Shown here: positions 26,490 to 34,557 of the stretch, in pieces
How the letters are laid out: every line of letters begins with the position of its first letter
Numbering within the stretch: the stretch's first letter is position 1
Assembly: GCF_000308415.1 (NCBI RefSeq)
Contig: NZ_BAFS01000087.1
Location: 1 to 49,900 of the forward strand
Origin: Nocardia asiatica NBRC 100129
GTDB taxonomy: Bacteria; Actinomycetota; Actinomycetes; Mycobacteriales; Mycobacteriaceae
Length of the DNA: 49,900 bases
Direction: 5' to 3'
The notes under the pieces: model-generated
Database searches by the model: none
Told to the model about the DNA's origin: nothing
The model's input: only the letters and a program-made list of their open reading frames with translations
Translations under genes and position numbers: made by a program

Positions 26490-26861
26490 TCAGCACATGA
26501 GTTTGGCCATTTGGTAGATCGCTTTGGCTTCCTCGCTGCTGGGCTGGGCGGCGCCGCCGGCGCGCTTGGTGATGTTGGCGACGACGGCGTCCTCGGACTT
26601 GCCCGCTTTGATGTCACCGCACGTCTCGGACAGGATGCTCGCGATTTTCGCGTCGTCCTTGCCTTCGGCCAGCTTGGGGAACGCGCCGCGGAAGCTGACG
26701 ACGAACGCGCCCGCTTTCACATTGTCGACCTGCGCGGCCGCCTGCGCCGCCGTGGTGGTGGCGGGGGAGGTGGCGTCGCTGGTCTTGTCGTCGCCGCAAC
26801 CGGTGAGGAACAGGGCGAAGAGGGTGGCGCTGGCCGCGAGCGCGGCGGTAGTTCTGATCAC
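26490..26861 (-). CDS. Small secreted lipoprotein, DUF732-like
   Basis: 123-residue predicted lipoprotein. A signal peptide ends in the lipobox LTGC (Cys22), followed by a Thr/Ala-rich stretch and then a compact domain with two cysteines, one in ILSETCGDIKAGKS and one as the final residue (KLMC). This two-cysteine layout and the wording of the domain resemble the DUF732 family of secreted mycobacterial proteins. Start is GTG 26861; no strong ribosome-binding site is visible, and the long upstream extension of the frame is not family-like. Function unknown. Confidence 0.72.
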   Translation of the reverse strand: MIRTTAALAASATLFALFLTGCGDDKTSDATSPATTTAAQAAAQVDNVKAGAFVVSFRGAFPKLAEGKDDAKIASILSETCGDIKAGKSEDAVVANITKRAGGAAQPSSEEAKAIYQMAKLMC

Positions 26862-26890
26862 GCAGCGGGATGCTAGCCGCCCACAACTAC

Positions 26891-26923
26891 CGTCGCCTCC
26901 CGTCAGGTGAACGGGAGGCGACG
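26891..26923 (-). terminator. Strong 13-bp hairpin after the small ORF
   Basis: CGTCGCCTCCCGT (26891-26903) and ACGGGAGGCGACG (26911-26923) form a perfect 13-bp stem with a seven-base loop. It begins 25 bp past the stop of the 30-residue ORF on the minus strand and 30 bp before the lipoprotein start. Sequence beyond the stem on the minus strand (GTAGTTGTGG) is only weakly T-rich. Confidence 0.6.
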
Positions 26924-26947
26924 AGTAGAGGGAGAACAATCGCGCGG

Positions 26948-27040
26948 TCAGACCGGGTTGATCACGAAAACCTGAGCCCAGTACGCGGCCTGTTCGGGGC
27001 CGAGCAGCGGCAACAGGTAGTCGAACAAAATCGATGACAT
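26948..27040 (-). CDS. Possible 30-residue small protein
   Basis: Short frame from an ATG at 27040 encoding 30 residues, beginning MSSILFDYLLPLLGPEQAAYW and ending VINPV. It is hydrophobic and aromatic, unlike the random Arg/Ala/Pro-rich frames of this DNA. GGGAG stands ten bases before the ATG, and a strong hairpin follows the stop. The same frame is open further upstream to 27208, but that part has the composition of noncoding sequence. No homologue is recalled. It could equally be chance. Confidence 0.4.
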   Translation of the reverse strand: MSSILFDYLLPLLGPEQAAYWAQVFVINPV

Positions 27041-27293
27041 AGGTGTGGAGCTCCCAATTGTCGACGTACGGGACATTTCCAAAGCGCGGGCGAACGCGAC
27101 GCCCGTCACGGCGGGCCACGTTAGCAGCGCGAGAGCGCTGATGTCGGCGGGCGAGATTCCGGTGTGTCCGATTCGTGCGGAACTGGCCCTGATCGTGATC
27201 GACGTCATAAAGTAGTCGCCGTTGGCAAAGCGCGGTGCAGGGCAGCACCGGGCTGTTCATACTTCTGACGCGGGAAAGCAGGTCTCAACACAT

Positions 27294-27626
27294 ATGCGAG
27301 TAGTTCGCTCCATGGTCGCCGGCGCATTGGTCGCAGGCGCCGCTTCGATTTTCGCGGTGCTGGGTGCGGGTTCCGCCGGCGCGGTCGCGGTAACCCCGCT
27401 GCAGGGTGGGGTTCAGGTCGACCTCAGTCCCGCCGACACGGTATTCGTGCACCAGAACAACGTCGGCCTGGCCATCGCCGGGCTGCCGCATCCCTCGGCT
27501 GCCTCGTTCGGTCAGGCGCTGGACGCCGCGGCCGAGGTGTCGTCCTCGGTGCCGGGTGGCCGGGTCACCTTCACCGTCTACGGGCCGTTCGACCAGTTGA
27601 ACGGCACCATGCTGGCGCTGCAGTAG
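27294..27626 (+). CDS. Small secreted protein, unknown function
   Basis: 110-residue protein with a clear Sec signal peptide: basic MRVVR, a hydrophobic core and a cleavage region near AGSAGAVA (about residue 30). The mature part is about 80 residues, without cysteines, with PLQGGVQVDLSPADTVFVHQ and a terminal beta-rich segment GGRVTFTVYGPFDQLNG. I do not recognise the family with confidence; small secreted proteins of this look are common in Nocardia and Rhodococcus. ATG 27294 was chosen because it opens the signal peptide. It ends 15 bp before the ribonuclease start, so the two may be co-transcribed. Confidence 0.75.
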   Translation: MRVVRSMVAGALVAGAASIFAVLGAGSAGAVAVTPLQGGVQVDLSPADTVFVHQNNVGLAIAGLPHPSAASFGQALDAAAEVSSSVPGGRVTFTVYGPFDQLNGTMLALQ

Positions 27627-27641
27627 GACCGGCGCCGAAGC

Positions 27642-29093
27642 GTGGAACTCCACCAGCGGATCGTGTCGGCGCCGGTCGATTTCGGCGCCATACGTTCCGA
27701 GTTCGGCCTGGCCTCGGCGTACCCCGCCGAGGCAGGCACGGAGGCCCGCGACGCGGTGGACGCGTTCGCGGGCGCCCGGGTCGATCGCACGGACATCCCG
27801 TTCGTGACGATCGACCCACCCGGGGCCATGGACCTGGACCAGGCCCTGCACATCGATCGCACCCCCAGCGGCTTCACCGTGCATTACGCCATCGCCGACG
27901 TGGGTGCGGTGATCCCGCCCGACGGCGCACTCGCCAAAGAGTCCGTCGCCAGGGGCCAGACTTTCTATCTTCCCGACGGCACCGTGCCGCTGCACCCGCC
28001 CGCCTTGTCGGAAGGGTCCGCGAGCCTGCTTCCGGACCGGACGCGTCCGGCCGCGCTGTGGACCATCGAACTCGACGAGCGGGCCGAACCGACGCGGTTC
28101 GCGGTGGTCCGGGCGCTGGTGCGCTCCCGGGCCCGGCTCGACTACTTCCGCGTGCAGGCCGACGCCGAGACCGGCCGGCTGCATCCGTCGATCGCGGCCC
28201 TGCCGGAATTCGGCACGCGGCGCATCGAGGCGGGCCTGGCGCGCGGCGCGATCGGACTGCGGCTGCCCGCGCAAGCCGTGGTCGAGGACGAGCGCGCCGA
28301 CGGGCACTGGCGGCTGGTGGTGCAGCCGCGCACCGCCGCCGACGACTGGAACGAGCAGGTCTCGTTGCTGACCGGTATGTGCGCGGCGCGGATCATGCTC
28401 GACGCGGACGCCTCCGCCGCGCAGCGGGTCGCGCTGCTGCGCACCATGCCGCCGCCGTCGGAGGCAGCGATCGATTCGATGCGCCGCACGGCGCAGGCGC
28501 TGGACGTGGCCTGGCCGGCGGGCGAGGCGGTCGGGCGGATGCTGGCCCGGCTGGACCCGAACACTCCCGCCGCGCTGGTGCTGATGTCCGAGGCGACCAC
28601 CCTGCTGCGCGGCGCCTCCTACACCCTCGTCGACGGCGTGGCGGACGAGCCGCCCGCCCCCGACATGCTGCGCCACAGTGCGATCGGCGCTCCGTACGCG
28701 CACGTCACCGCCCCGCTGCGGCGGTTGTCGGACCGGTTCGCGACCGAGATCTGCCTGGCCAGGTGCGCGGGCGCGGAGGTGCCGCGCTGGGTACGCGACG
28801 GCCTGGCGGGCGCGGCCGAGGCCATGCGGCGCAGCGACGGCGTCGCGAGCAAGATCGAACGCGCCTGCATCGACCTGACCGAGTCCACCCTGCTGGCGCC
28901 CCGGACCGGCGCGGATTTCGACGCCGTGGTGGTGCGCGAGGCCAACGGCAACCGGCCCGCGGTGGTCTTCATCGCGGATCCGCCGGTGCTGGGCCCGTGC
29001 ACGGGTCAGCCGCCGGAAGGGGAGAAGGTGCGGGTGCGATTGGTGTCGGCGGACCCGAGGGAGCGGAAGGTGTCTTTCGCCTATCCGGCGTGA
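27642..29093 (+). CDS. RNB-domain ribonuclease (RNase II/R-like)
   Basis: 483-residue exoribonuclease-like protein dominated by an RNB domain, which degrades RNA 3' to 5'. The catalytic aspartate cluster is TIDPPGAMDLDQAL. The last aspartate of the classical DLDD is Gln here, a variant I believe is usual in actinobacterial members. Further conserved stretches are VHYAIADVGAVIPP, FYLPDGTVPLHPPALSE and the late YAHVTAPLRRLSDRF. Recognisable N-terminal cold-shock and C-terminal S1 domains are missing, so it is shorter than RNase R. The start is GTG 27642. Confidence 0.9.
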   Translation: MELHQRIVSAPVDFGAIRSEFGLASAYPAEAGTEARDAVDAFAGARVDRTDIPFVTIDPPGAMDLDQALHIDRTPSGFTVHYAIADVGAVIPPDGALAKESVARGQTFYLPDGTVPLHPPALSEGSASLLPDRTRPAALWTIELDERAEPTRFAVVRALVRSRARLDYFRVQADAETGRLHPSIAALPEFGTRRIEAGLARGAIGLRLPAQAVVEDERADGHWRLVVQPRTAADDWNEQVSLLTGMCAARIMLDADASAAQRVALLRTMPPPSEAAIDSMRRTAQALDVAWPAGEAVGRMLARLDPNTPAALVLMSEATTLLRGASYTLVDGVADEPPAPDMLRHSAIGAPYAHVTAPLRRLSDRFATEICLARCAGAEVPRWVRDGLAGAAEAMRRSDGVASKIERACIDLTESTLLAPRTGADFDAVVVREANGNRPAVVFIADPPVLGPCTGQPPEGEKVRVRLVSADPRERKVSFAYPA

Positions 29094-29166
29094 ACGGATA
29101 GACGCGCAAGCCGTGTGATCGGCCGCCCGTCGACAGTGCGCGACCCGGCAATCGCTTCGCCGGGGT

Positions 29167-31005
29167 TCATCCGAGCACCGCGGCGGCCGTGGCCGGATAG
29201 CGGCTCAATTCGCGACCGGCCGCCGCGTCCTCCGCGGCCGCGAGGATGTCGTAGAGACTCGCGTCCTCGCCGGCGGCGGCGGCTTCGGCTGCCCGATGCA
29301 CGATGGCTTCGTGCGATTCCACCGCGTCCCGATGGTCGCCGAGCACGGTCTGCAACTTCTTCGCGCGGCCGCCGCGATCGGCGGCATCCGCGCCGAGCAC
29401 CTGCTCCGCCGCCTCGCACGAGTACCGTAAACGCTTGGCGCTCTTTCGAATATCGTGCAGCAGCTCGACCCGCTCGTGCGGGTCCACGTCGGGCTCGGCG
29501 CGGACGAGGGCGGCCACGCGGTCGAGATCGCGCCGCAGCACCTCCTCGAAGACGTCCGTCGCCAGCGCCGCGGCGCGGGAGTGCCGCAGCGGTGGCGCGG
29601 TGCGCCACCGGAGCAGTTCTTCGCGCAGCGCCCGGTAGCGTTCGCCGTCCAGCGCGGCCAGGACCTCGTCGTGCGCCACGCGATAGCGATCCCGCTCGGC
29701 GTTCACCAGACGCGCGGTGACCGCGTCGAGGGCAGCCCGGTCGGCCCGCTCGCCGTGCTCGGCCAGCAGCGCGGCGAACCGATCGGCGCGCACCTCCGCG
29801 TCCCGCGCCTCGCCGAGCAAGCCGGCCAGCCACTTGAGTTCGGCGTTCATCGCCGCGGCCGATTTCTTGACCAGCAGGCTGCCGTAGGACCGCAGCACGC
29901 TGCGCAGCCTGCGGGTGGCCACCCGCATCTGGTGCACCGAATCCTCGGCGTCGGCGCGGACCTCGGGCTCGGCGGCCGACAGCCGGTCGATGTCGTCGCG
30001 CAGCGCGCCGATCAGAGCGTCCGCGGCCGTGGTCACCGTGCGCGCCCCCGCTTTCGCGAATCGGTCGGTGGCTTCCACCAGGTGATGGGTGATGCCGGGC
30101 TCGTTCGCCGCGTGCCCGGCGTCGTCGACGATGTGCAGGACCGATCCGGGCCAGGCCCGGTGCAGTTCCCACGCGCTGACCGCCGGACAGACGATGTCGT
30201 GGCGGCCCTGCACGATCACGGCGGGAATGTGCGTGATGGCCGCGATGTCGCGCAGCAGCTGGCCTTCCTCGAGGAAGCCGCCGTGGCGGAAGTAATGGTT
30301 CTCGATCCTGGCGAAGGCCAGCGCGAACCGGGGCTCGGCCGTTTCGGCGACCCGATCCGGCTGCGGCAGCAGCGAACTCGTCGCGCCCTCCCAGGTGGAC
30401 CAGGCGACCGCGGCGGCGCGAGCGAGTTCTTCGTCGGGCGAGTGCAGCAGCCGGTGGTATACCTCGACCAGGTCCTGCTCGCGTTCGTCCTCGGGCACCG
30501 GCGCGAGGAACTTCTCCCACTCGTCCGGGTAGACGTAGCCCGCCGCGCCGTTGTAGTACCAGTCGATCTCTTTGCGGCGCAGCAGGAAGATGCCGCGCAG
30601 CACCAGTTCGGTCACGCGGTCGGGATGCCGCTGCGCGTAGGCCAGCGCGAGGGTGGAACCCCAGGAGCCGCCGAACACCTGCCAGCGTTCGACGGCCAGG
30701 TGCTCGCGCAACGCCTCGATGTCGGCGATCAGGTGCCCGGTGGTGTTGTGCTCCAGGCCCGCGCCCTCGGCCACGTGTGGCATGGAGCGGCCGCAACCCC
30801 GCTGGTCGAACAGCACGATGCGGTAGGCGGCCGGATCGAAGAATCGCCGGTGCGCGGGCGCGGTGCCGCCACCGGGACCGCCGTGCAGGAACACCACCGG
30901 TTTGCCGTCCGGGTTGCCGCTGACCTCCCAGTACACCGACTGACCGTCGCCGACCGCCAGCATGCCCGAGTCGTAGGGCTCGATCGCGGGGTAGAGGGTG
31001 CGCAT
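29167..31005 (-). CDS. Proline iminopeptidase fused to CHAD domain
   Basis: 612-residue two-domain protein in one uninterrupted frame. Residues 1-315 are a complete proline iminopeptidase (peptidase family S33), which removes N-terminal proline: HGGPGGG at 41-47, FDQRGCGRS, nucleophile Ser114 in GGSWGS, RHDIVCP with the acid and DAGHAANEP with the histidine. About five residues later a CHAD domain begins (about 322-612): VRADAEDSVHQMRVATRRL, later LLHDIRKSAKRLRY. It has the conserved basic helices that in this family bind polyphosphate. Both domains look intact, so this appears to be a true fusion, not a broken gene. ATG 31005 follows the upstream lipoprotein stop by 14 bp. Confidence 0.9.
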   Translation of the reverse strand: MRTLYPAIEPYDSGMLAVGDGQSVYWEVSGNPDGKPVVFLHGGPGGGTAPAHRRFFDPAAYRIVLFDQRGCGRSMPHVAEGAGLEHNTTGHLIADIEALREHLAVERWQVFGGSWGSTLALAYAQRHPDRVTELVLRGIFLLRRKEIDWYYNGAAGYVYPDEWEKFLAPVPEDEREQDLVEVYHRLLHSPDEELARAAAVAWSTWEGATSSLLPQPDRVAETAEPRFALAFARIENHYFRHGGFLEEGQLLRDIAAITHIPAVIVQGRHDIVCPAVSAWELHRAWPGSVLHIVDDAGHAANEPGITHHLVEATDRFAKAGARTVTTAADALIGALRDDIDRLSAAEPEVRADAEDSVHQMRVATRRLRSVLRSYGSLLVKKSAAAMNAELKWLAGLLGEARDAEVRADRFAALLAEHGERADRAALDAVTARLVNAERDRYRVAHDEVLAALDGERYRALREELLRWRTAPPLRHSRAAALATDVFEEVLRRDLDRVAALVRAEPDVDPHERVELLHDIRKSAKRLRYSCEAAEQVLGADAADRGGRAKKLQTVLGDHRDAVESHEAIVHRAAEAAAAGEDASLYDILAAAEDAAAGRELSRYPATAAAVLG

Positions 31006-31019
31006 CGGGCCGGGCCGGA

Positions 31020-31469
31020 TCAGAACGCCAGGCCGGAGGCCAGGTCCGGGATACCGAGCGCCTCCACGGCCTGCTGCCGCACGTCCGGGCAGCTCTTCGT
31101 GGTGACCCGGTCGACGATCGGCTTGTCGCCCAGTACCGCGGCGTTGATGCCGCCGTTGCGCAGCGCCCATTCGTGCACCAGCGCGTTGAGCCCGATCTTG
31201 CCGAGGGTCCCGCCCTGCACCCGCCAGTTGGACAGCTCCGGCCGGATCATGTCGCACAGCTGCGCCGCGGCCGCGTCGGAGATCTCCGGGCTGGCCGGCG
31301 TGACGCGGCCGGAGGTGGTGCCGGGCGTGGCGGTGGCCGACGCCGTGGTCGAACTCTCGCTGCCGGTGGGGGCCGGGTCGGTCTCGCTGCCGCAAGCGGT
31401 CAACGCCGCGGCGGCGAGAGCGCCCGCCACCAGCAGGGTGCTGCGTGAAATCCAACGGCTGTACGGCAT
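31020..31469 (-). CDS. Small lipoprotein, unknown function
   Basis: 149-residue predicted lipoprotein: basic MPYSRWISRS, hydrophobic core, lipobox LTAC with Cys26, then a Ser/Thr-rich linker (about 28-55) and a soluble domain with two cysteines (AAAQLCDMIRPEL and TTKSCPDV). The domain resembles small cysteine-paired secreted domains of actinobacteria, but I cannot name the family. Start at ATG 31469 opens the signal peptide; ATG 31514 adds 15 residues of non-signal character. It is 14 bp upstream of the Pip-CHAD gene in the same direction, probably one operon. Confidence 0.78.
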   Translation of the reverse strand: MPYSRWISRSTLLVAGALAAAALTACGSETDPAPTGSESSTTASATATPGTTSGRVTPASPEISDAAAAQLCDMIRPELSNWRVQGGTLGKIGLNALVHEWALRNGGINAAVLGDKPIVDRVTTKSCPDVRQQAVEALGIPDLASGLAF

Positions 31470-31808
31470 CGGTACCTCTGGTCGTGTCGGTATTGTCGGC
31501 ATCGAGTCTGCCATTGATTTCAGCGACCGGCCCGAACCGACTGCTTCGGCTGGGAATAGTCTCAGCGGAAGCGCCCGTGCGGTTCGTCCACCCGCGCGCG
31601 GCCGCTTTCCCCGTATCGGCCCGGCGTCTGTTCGGGCTGCGGGCTGACGATCGAACTCGGCGCTCAGTTTCCACAGCGGTGCCGGTGTTTCCGATGCCTC
31701 GGGCGTGCAGTGTGGCGCGCCCGGTCCGCGAGCGGTTGCAGCGGTCGGCCGAGCAGCGGAGGGGTGCGTGCGTTACCCGGCCGGTCGCCACCCCCTCGGA
31801 GCGCTGGT
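31470..31808. other. Intergenic region between panB and the lipoprotein gene
   Basis: 339 bp without a convincing gene. Both neighbours read leftwards, so this stretch should contain the end of the panB transcript and the promoter of the lipoprotein/Pip-CHAD operon. I see no clear promoter, hairpin or repeat in it. Confidence 0.4.
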
Positions 31809-32666
31809 CTAGAAGCTGTGCTCCGGGCCGGGGAAGGCGCCCCGGCGCACTTCGTCGGCATACGCGGCGGCGGCGGCGCGCAACCGGTCACCGACGTCGC
31901 CGAAGCGCTTGACGAACTTCGCGGTCTTGCCGCTGGTGTAGCCTGCCATGTCCTGCCAGACCAGCACCTGCGCGTCGGTGTCGGCGCCCGCGCCGATGCC
32001 GATGGTCGGAATGGTCAGCTTGCGGGTGACCTGCCCGGCCAGCTCGGCCGGAACCATCTCCATGACCACCGAGAACGCGCCCGCTTCCTGGACCGCGATG
32101 GCGTCGGCGATCAGCTGCTCGGCGCCGTCGCCGCGGCCCTGCACCCGGAATCCGCCGAGGGTGTTCACGCTCTGCGGGGTGAAGCCGATGTGCGCCATGA
32201 CCGGGATGCCCGCCGCGGTGATCACCGCGATCTGCTCGGCGACCCGCTCGCCGCCCTCCAGCTTCACCGCGTGCGCCCCGCCCTCCTTCATGAACCGGGT
32301 GGCGGTGGCCAAGGCCTGCTGCGGGGAGGATTCGTAGGTGCCGAACGGCAGGTCGGCCACCACCAGCGCGTGCGGGGCACCACGCACCACGCCGCGCACC
32401 AGCGGGACGAGCTCGTCCACGGTGATCGGCACGGTGGTGTCGTAGCCGTAGACGACGTTGGCCGCGGAGTCGCCCACCAGCAGTACGGGAATGCCTGCCT
32501 CTTCGAACAGCCGCGCCGAGGAGTAGTCGTAGGCGGTCAGCATCGCCCAGCGCTCGCCGTCGGCTTTCATCTGCTGCAGGTGGTGCACCCTGGTCTTGCG
32601 CGCGAGTTTCTTGGACTCGGCGGGCGCCGCACCGTAGGCAGGGGTTTCCGAATCGGATACGGACAT
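31809..32666 (-). CDS. panB: 3-methyl-2-oxobutanoate hydroxymethyltransferase
   Basis: PanB transfers a hydroxymethyl group from 5,10-methylenetetrahydrofolate to alpha-ketoisovalerate to give ketopantoate, the first step of pantothenate and CoA synthesis; cytoplasmic decamer in the family. 285 residues. [17 protein letters not shown] and VKLEGG carry metal and substrate residues; [11 protein letters not shown] and EMVPAEL, which includes the catalytic glutamate, are intact, and the protein ends in EHSF as in mycobacteria. Two consecutive ATGs occur at 32669 and 32666; AAAGGGA is better spaced for the second. It is divergent from the Hip1-like gene, as in M. tuberculosis. Confidence 0.97.
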   Translation of the reverse strand: MSVSDSETPAYGAAPAESKKLARKTRVHHLQQMKADGERWAMLTAYDYSSARLFEEAGIPVLLVGDSAANVVYGYDTTVPITVDELVPLVRGVVRGAPHALVVADLPFGTYESSPQQALATATRFMKEGGAHAVKLEGGERVAEQIAVITAAGIPVMAHIGFTPQSVNTLGGFRVQGRGDGAEQLIADAIAVQEAGAFSVVMEMVPAELAGQVTRKLTIPTIGIGAGADTDAQVLVWQDMAGYTSGKTAKFVKRFGDVGDRLRAAAAAYADEVRRGAFPGPEHSF

Positions 32667-32848
32667 CATCGTCCCTTTCGTCTGTGTCGCCTCGGGGCCC
32701 GTCCGGGTCCCCGGGATTGTCTGACGTGCTTCAGTGTGCCACCCGCCACGGCGCCGGATTAAGGCCGGCGACCGGTGCAATTGGTCACAGCGCCGCGTTG
32801 GTTCGCCCGGGTCGGCCCCCTGGTTCGCCCGATGGCAATATCGAGAGC

Positions 32849-34393
32849 ATGTGGACGGTGCGCGGTAGGCGCGGTGTGCTCGTGGTGGCGGTGCCGGCCT
32901 TGGTCGCTGCCCTGGTTTCGGGATGCGCCGTCACCCGCACCGAATCCGGTCAGCCGATGCCTGCCGCGCCCACCGGGTTGGAGAAGTTCTACGGCCAGGC
33001 CGTGCAGTGGGGCGACTGCGCGGGCTTCGGTGGGCCGGACGATCGGCTGCCGCCGAGCACCCAGTGCGCGCGGATCACCGTGCCGGTGGACTACGCGGCG
33101 CCCGACGGCCCGACCGCGCAGATCGCGGTGTCGCGGGTGCAGGCCACCGGACGGCGCGTCGGTTCGCTGCTGATGAACCCGGGCGGACCGGGGGAGTCCG
33201 GGCTGGGCATGTCGTCGCTCGGCAACAAGACGCCGCTGGCCGAGCGCTTCGACCGGGTCGGTTTCGACCCGCGCGGCGTCGGCTCCTCGACACCGCTGAT
33301 CGTCTGCCAGACCCCGCAGGAGCAGGACGCCGAGCGCGCCGAGCCGCAGGAGGACTACACCAGGGAGGGCATCGCCGACGCCGAGGCCGACAACCGCCAG
33401 TACGCCGACCGCTGCGCCGAGCGCACGGGGAAGGATTTCCTCGCGCACGTCGGCACCCGCGAAGTGGTACAGGACCTCGACGTCATGCGCGCCGTGCTGG
33501 GTGACGCGAAGCTGACCTACATCGGGTACTCCTACGGCACGAAGATCGGCTCGGCGTACGCGGAGCGGTTCCCGGACCGGGTGCGCGCCATGGTGCTCGA
33601 CGGCGCCATCGATTCCTCGCAGGATCCGGTGCAGGAGTCGCTGCGGCAGGCGGCGGGCTTCCAGAAGGTGTTCGACGCCTACGCCGCGGACTGCGCGAAG
33701 CAGCCGGACTGCCCGCTGGGCACCGATCCGGCGCAGGCGGTGCCGCGCTTTCGCGCGCTGGTGAACCCGCTGTGGGACAAGCCGGCCCCGGCCACCGACC
33801 CGCGGGGGCTGACCTACGGTGACGCGCTCACCGGCGTGCGCCAAGCCCTCTACACCGACGAGCTGTGGAAAGTGCTCACGCTGGGGTTGTCCGAACTGCG
33901 CGACGGACGCGGCGATACGCTGCTGGCGCTGGCCGACCTCTACGACGGCCGCCGCGACGACGGCAGCTACTCCAACACCACCGACGCCTTCAACGCCATC
34001 CGGTGCGTGGACGACCCGCGCATCAGCGATCGCGAGGTCACCGCGCGCCAGGACGCGGAGTACCGCAAGGCCGCGCCGTTCCTGGACGACGGCCGCGCCA
34101 CCGGGGCGGCCCCGCTGGAGCTGTGCACCGCGTGGCCGGTGCCGAACACGAGTGAACCGCACCGCATCGACGTCGAGGGTCTGCCGAAGACGGTGGTGGT
34201 GTCCACCACCGAGGATCCGGCCACGCCGTACCAGGCCGGAGTCGACCTGGCCGCGCAGTTGGGCGCCGCGCTGATCACCTACCAGGGCAACCGGCACACG
34301 GTGGCGCTGGCGGGGGGCGTGCCGTGTGTGGACGACGCGGTCATCGCCTACCTGATCGACCTGACCGAACCCGCGCCCGGACTCACCTGCTGA
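32849..34393 (+). CDS. Hip1/CaeA-like secreted serine protease or carboxylesterase (TAP family)
   Basis: 514-residue exported alpha/beta hydrolase of the TAP (tripeptidyl aminopeptidase) group. The signal peptide carries a lipobox-like VSGC (Cys26), suggesting a lipid anchor. Oxyanion-hole motif NPGGPGESG, nucleophile GYSYGTKIG, acid in [13 protein letters not shown] and His in [11 protein letters not shown] complete the triad, and the C-terminal TAP-like domain is present. It aligns by eye closely with M. tuberculosis Rv2223c/Rv2224c (Hip1, a cell-envelope serine protease) over most of its length. Position between panB and glnA2 matches that locus, but here there is one copy instead of two. 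Confidence 0.92.
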   Translation: MWTVRGRRGVLVVAVPALVAALVSGCAVTRTESGQPMPAAPTGLEKFYGQAVQWGDCAGFGGPDDRLPPSTQCARITVPVDYAAPDGPTAQIAVSRVQATGRRVGSLLMNPGGPGESGLGMSSLGNKTPLAERFDRVGFDPRGVGSSTPLIVCQTPQEQDAERAEPQEDYTREGIADAEADNRQYADRCAERTGKDFLAHVGTREVVQDLDVMRAVLGDAKLTYIGYSYGTKIGSAYAERFPDRVRAMVLDGAIDSSQDPVQESLRQAAGFQKVFDAYAADCAKQPDCPLGTDPAQAVPRFRALVNPLWDKPAPATDPRGLTYGDALTGVRQALYTDELWKVLTLGLSELRDGRGDTLLALADLYDGRRDDGSYSNTTDAFNAIRCVDDPRISDREVTARQDAEYRKAAPFLDDGRATGAAPLELCTAWPVPNTSEPHRIDVEGLPKTVVVSTTEDPATPYQAGVDLAAQLGAALITYQGNRHTVALAGGVPCVDDAVIAYLIDLTEPAPGLTC

Positions 34394-34518
34394 GCCCGGC
34401 GCTTGCCGGTTGCTGACGAGTGACGCCGCCCGCGTCGCGGCGAAAAACTCACAAACCGGACGATCCGACTGTGCGGAGTCTTCCGAAAAAATCCAGGTCA
34501 GCAATCTTAAGCGTGTAT

Positions 34519-34534
34519 GTAACACAGATTTAAC
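34519..34534 (+). promoter_or_regulatory. GlnR-like box upstream of glnA2 (candidate)
   Basis: GTAAC-ACAGAT-TTAAC lies 23 bases before the glnA2 ATG. The actinobacterial GlnR consensus is about GTnAC-n6-GnAAC, so the first half is exact and the second agrees in AAC and spacing. Only one a-b pair is seen. Weak evidence from a short motif in an AT-richer stretch. Confidence 0.3.
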
Positions 34535-34557
34535 GCCAGATGCTTACGCTCGCGGGC

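Noticed and set aside
27041..27208. Upstream extension of the 30-residue ORF to 86 residues
   Set aside because: The additional 56 residues look like random Ser/Thr/Ala/Arg sequence, while the GGGAG site points to the ATG at 27040.
27800..27860. Loss of a catalytic aspartate in the RNB ribonuclease (DLDQ instead of DLDD)
   Set aside because: I believe DLDQ is the usual form in actinobacterial members of this family, so it is not evidence of an inactive enzyme.
31006..31791. N-terminal extension of the proline iminopeptidase frame up to 31791
   Set aside because: The extension overlaps the lipoprotein gene and has noncoding composition; the enzyme's conserved start MRTLYPAIEPYDSGML is at 31005.
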